Shown here piece after piece: positions 4,730 through 5,044 of a stretch of DNA of 5,044 bases. A program made the translations under genes and the position numbers. The DNA lies in contig JAFPUX010000034.1 of assembly GCA_017413145.1 (NCBI GenBank), forward strand, positions 1 to 5,044, given 5' to 3'. Origin of the DNA: Kiritimatiellia bacterium. GTDB lineage: Bacteria; Verrucomicrobiota; Kiritimatiellia; RFP12; UBA3636. The notes below the pieces were generated by a model that was not told the DNA's origin, ran no database searches, and saw nothing but the letters and a program-made list of their open reading frames with translations. Every line of letters starts with the position of its first letter. The first letter of the stretch is position 1.

Positions 4730-5044
4730 ATGTTGCTTGCCATCGAAAGGTCTTCCTTCACTGCTTCCGCCGCCCTGTTCGCCGCGGACGGTTCGTCGTG
4801 CGTCGCGTCCGTCGAGTCGTCCGGCGCCGGCGCGGGGGACGCGTATCCGCTCGTCCGCGACCTCTTCGCCAAAGCCGACGCTTCGCCCGCGGACCTCACG
4901 GCCGTCGTCGTCGGGATCGGCCCCGGCTCGTTCTCCGGCATCCGTTCGGCGCTCGCGCTTGCGCAGGGGCTCGCTCTGCCCGCCGGGCTGCCGGTCCGCG
5001 GCGTATGCTCGCCCGCGGCCGTGCTCTTCCGCCGCCGACGCGAA
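4730..5044 (+). CDS. tsaB: tRNA threonylcarbamoyladenosine biosynthesis protein TsaB (N-terminal part)
   Basis: The 105 visible residues match the N-terminus of TsaB (YeaZ), the ASKHA-fold partner of TsaD in the cytoplasmic complex that makes t6A at position 37 of ANN-decoding tRNAs. It begins MLLAIERSS, equivalent to the family LAIDTS strand, with Glu in place of the usual Asp. It contains the hallmark GIGPGSFSGIRSALALAQGLALP at about 62-84, and then the strand LPVRGVCSPAA, equivalent to the family's GVSSLxA. The gene runs off the window. The ATG at 4730 is chosen because the first strand starts at once, as in the family. There is no Shine-Dalgarno sequence, and the promoter -10 box ends 11 bases upstream. 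The last residues, LFRRRRE, look unlike the family's Ala-rich helix and could reflect a one-base shift near 5028-5035, which cannot be judged at the edge. Confidence 0.92.
   Translation, partial: MLLAIERSSFTASAALFAADGSSCVASVESSGAGAGDAYPLVRDLFAKADASPADLTAVVVGIGPGSFSGIRSALALAQGLALPAGLPVRGVCSPAAVLFRRRRE

Overview
The window is a compact stretch of G+C-rich bacterial chromosome (about two-thirds G+C by eye) with all recognisable genes on the + strand. The genes are housekeeping: a metal-type ABC transporter ATPase (3' end), uracil phosphoribosyltransferase, an MgtC/SapB-family membrane protein, an unrecognised membrane-anchored coiled-coil protein, a very small lipoprotein, adenylate kinase with a zinc-binding LID, and the 5' end of tsaB. 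The lipoprotein signal points to a Gram-negative-type envelope. Weak Shine-Dalgarno sites, a membrane-anchored coiled-coil protein and an intergenic repeat with CACGGAG units suggest, by recollection only, a member of the PVC superphylum (Verrucomicrobiota/Kiritimatiellota-like). This placement is an inference and was not tested by any search.

Layout. 1-452: C-terminal half of an ABC ATPase. 453-693: intergenic, with a 12-bp-stem hairpin just after the ATPase stop, a candidate promoter, and a strongly structured upp leader with competing hairpins. 694-1314 upp and 1317-2009 mgtC-like gene, separated by 2 bases and surely co-transcribed, closed by a 26-bp perfect palindrome. 2060-2088: candidate promoter for the second transcription unit, comprising the coiled-coil gene (2139-3431), a lipoprotein gene overlapping its 3' end by 17 bases (3415-3597) and adk (3622-4263). 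4264-4729: 466 bases without a gene, mostly occupied by a 280-bp imperfect inverted repeat (4356-4635). A good sigma70-like promoter follows (4690-4718) and lies so close to the tsaB ATG (4730) that the mRNA should be leaderless or nearly so.

Functionally, upp (uracil salvage to UMP) and adk (AMP/ADP balance) are nucleotide enzymes in separate units, and tsaB belongs to tRNA t6A modification. The coiled-coil protein and small lipoprotein look like a cell-envelope pair translated in a coupled way. They are the least explained genes here. I see no defence system, CRISPR array, tRNA, rRNA or transposase. The observations most worth following are the upp leader, the inverted-repeat element and the coiled-coil/lipoprotein pair.
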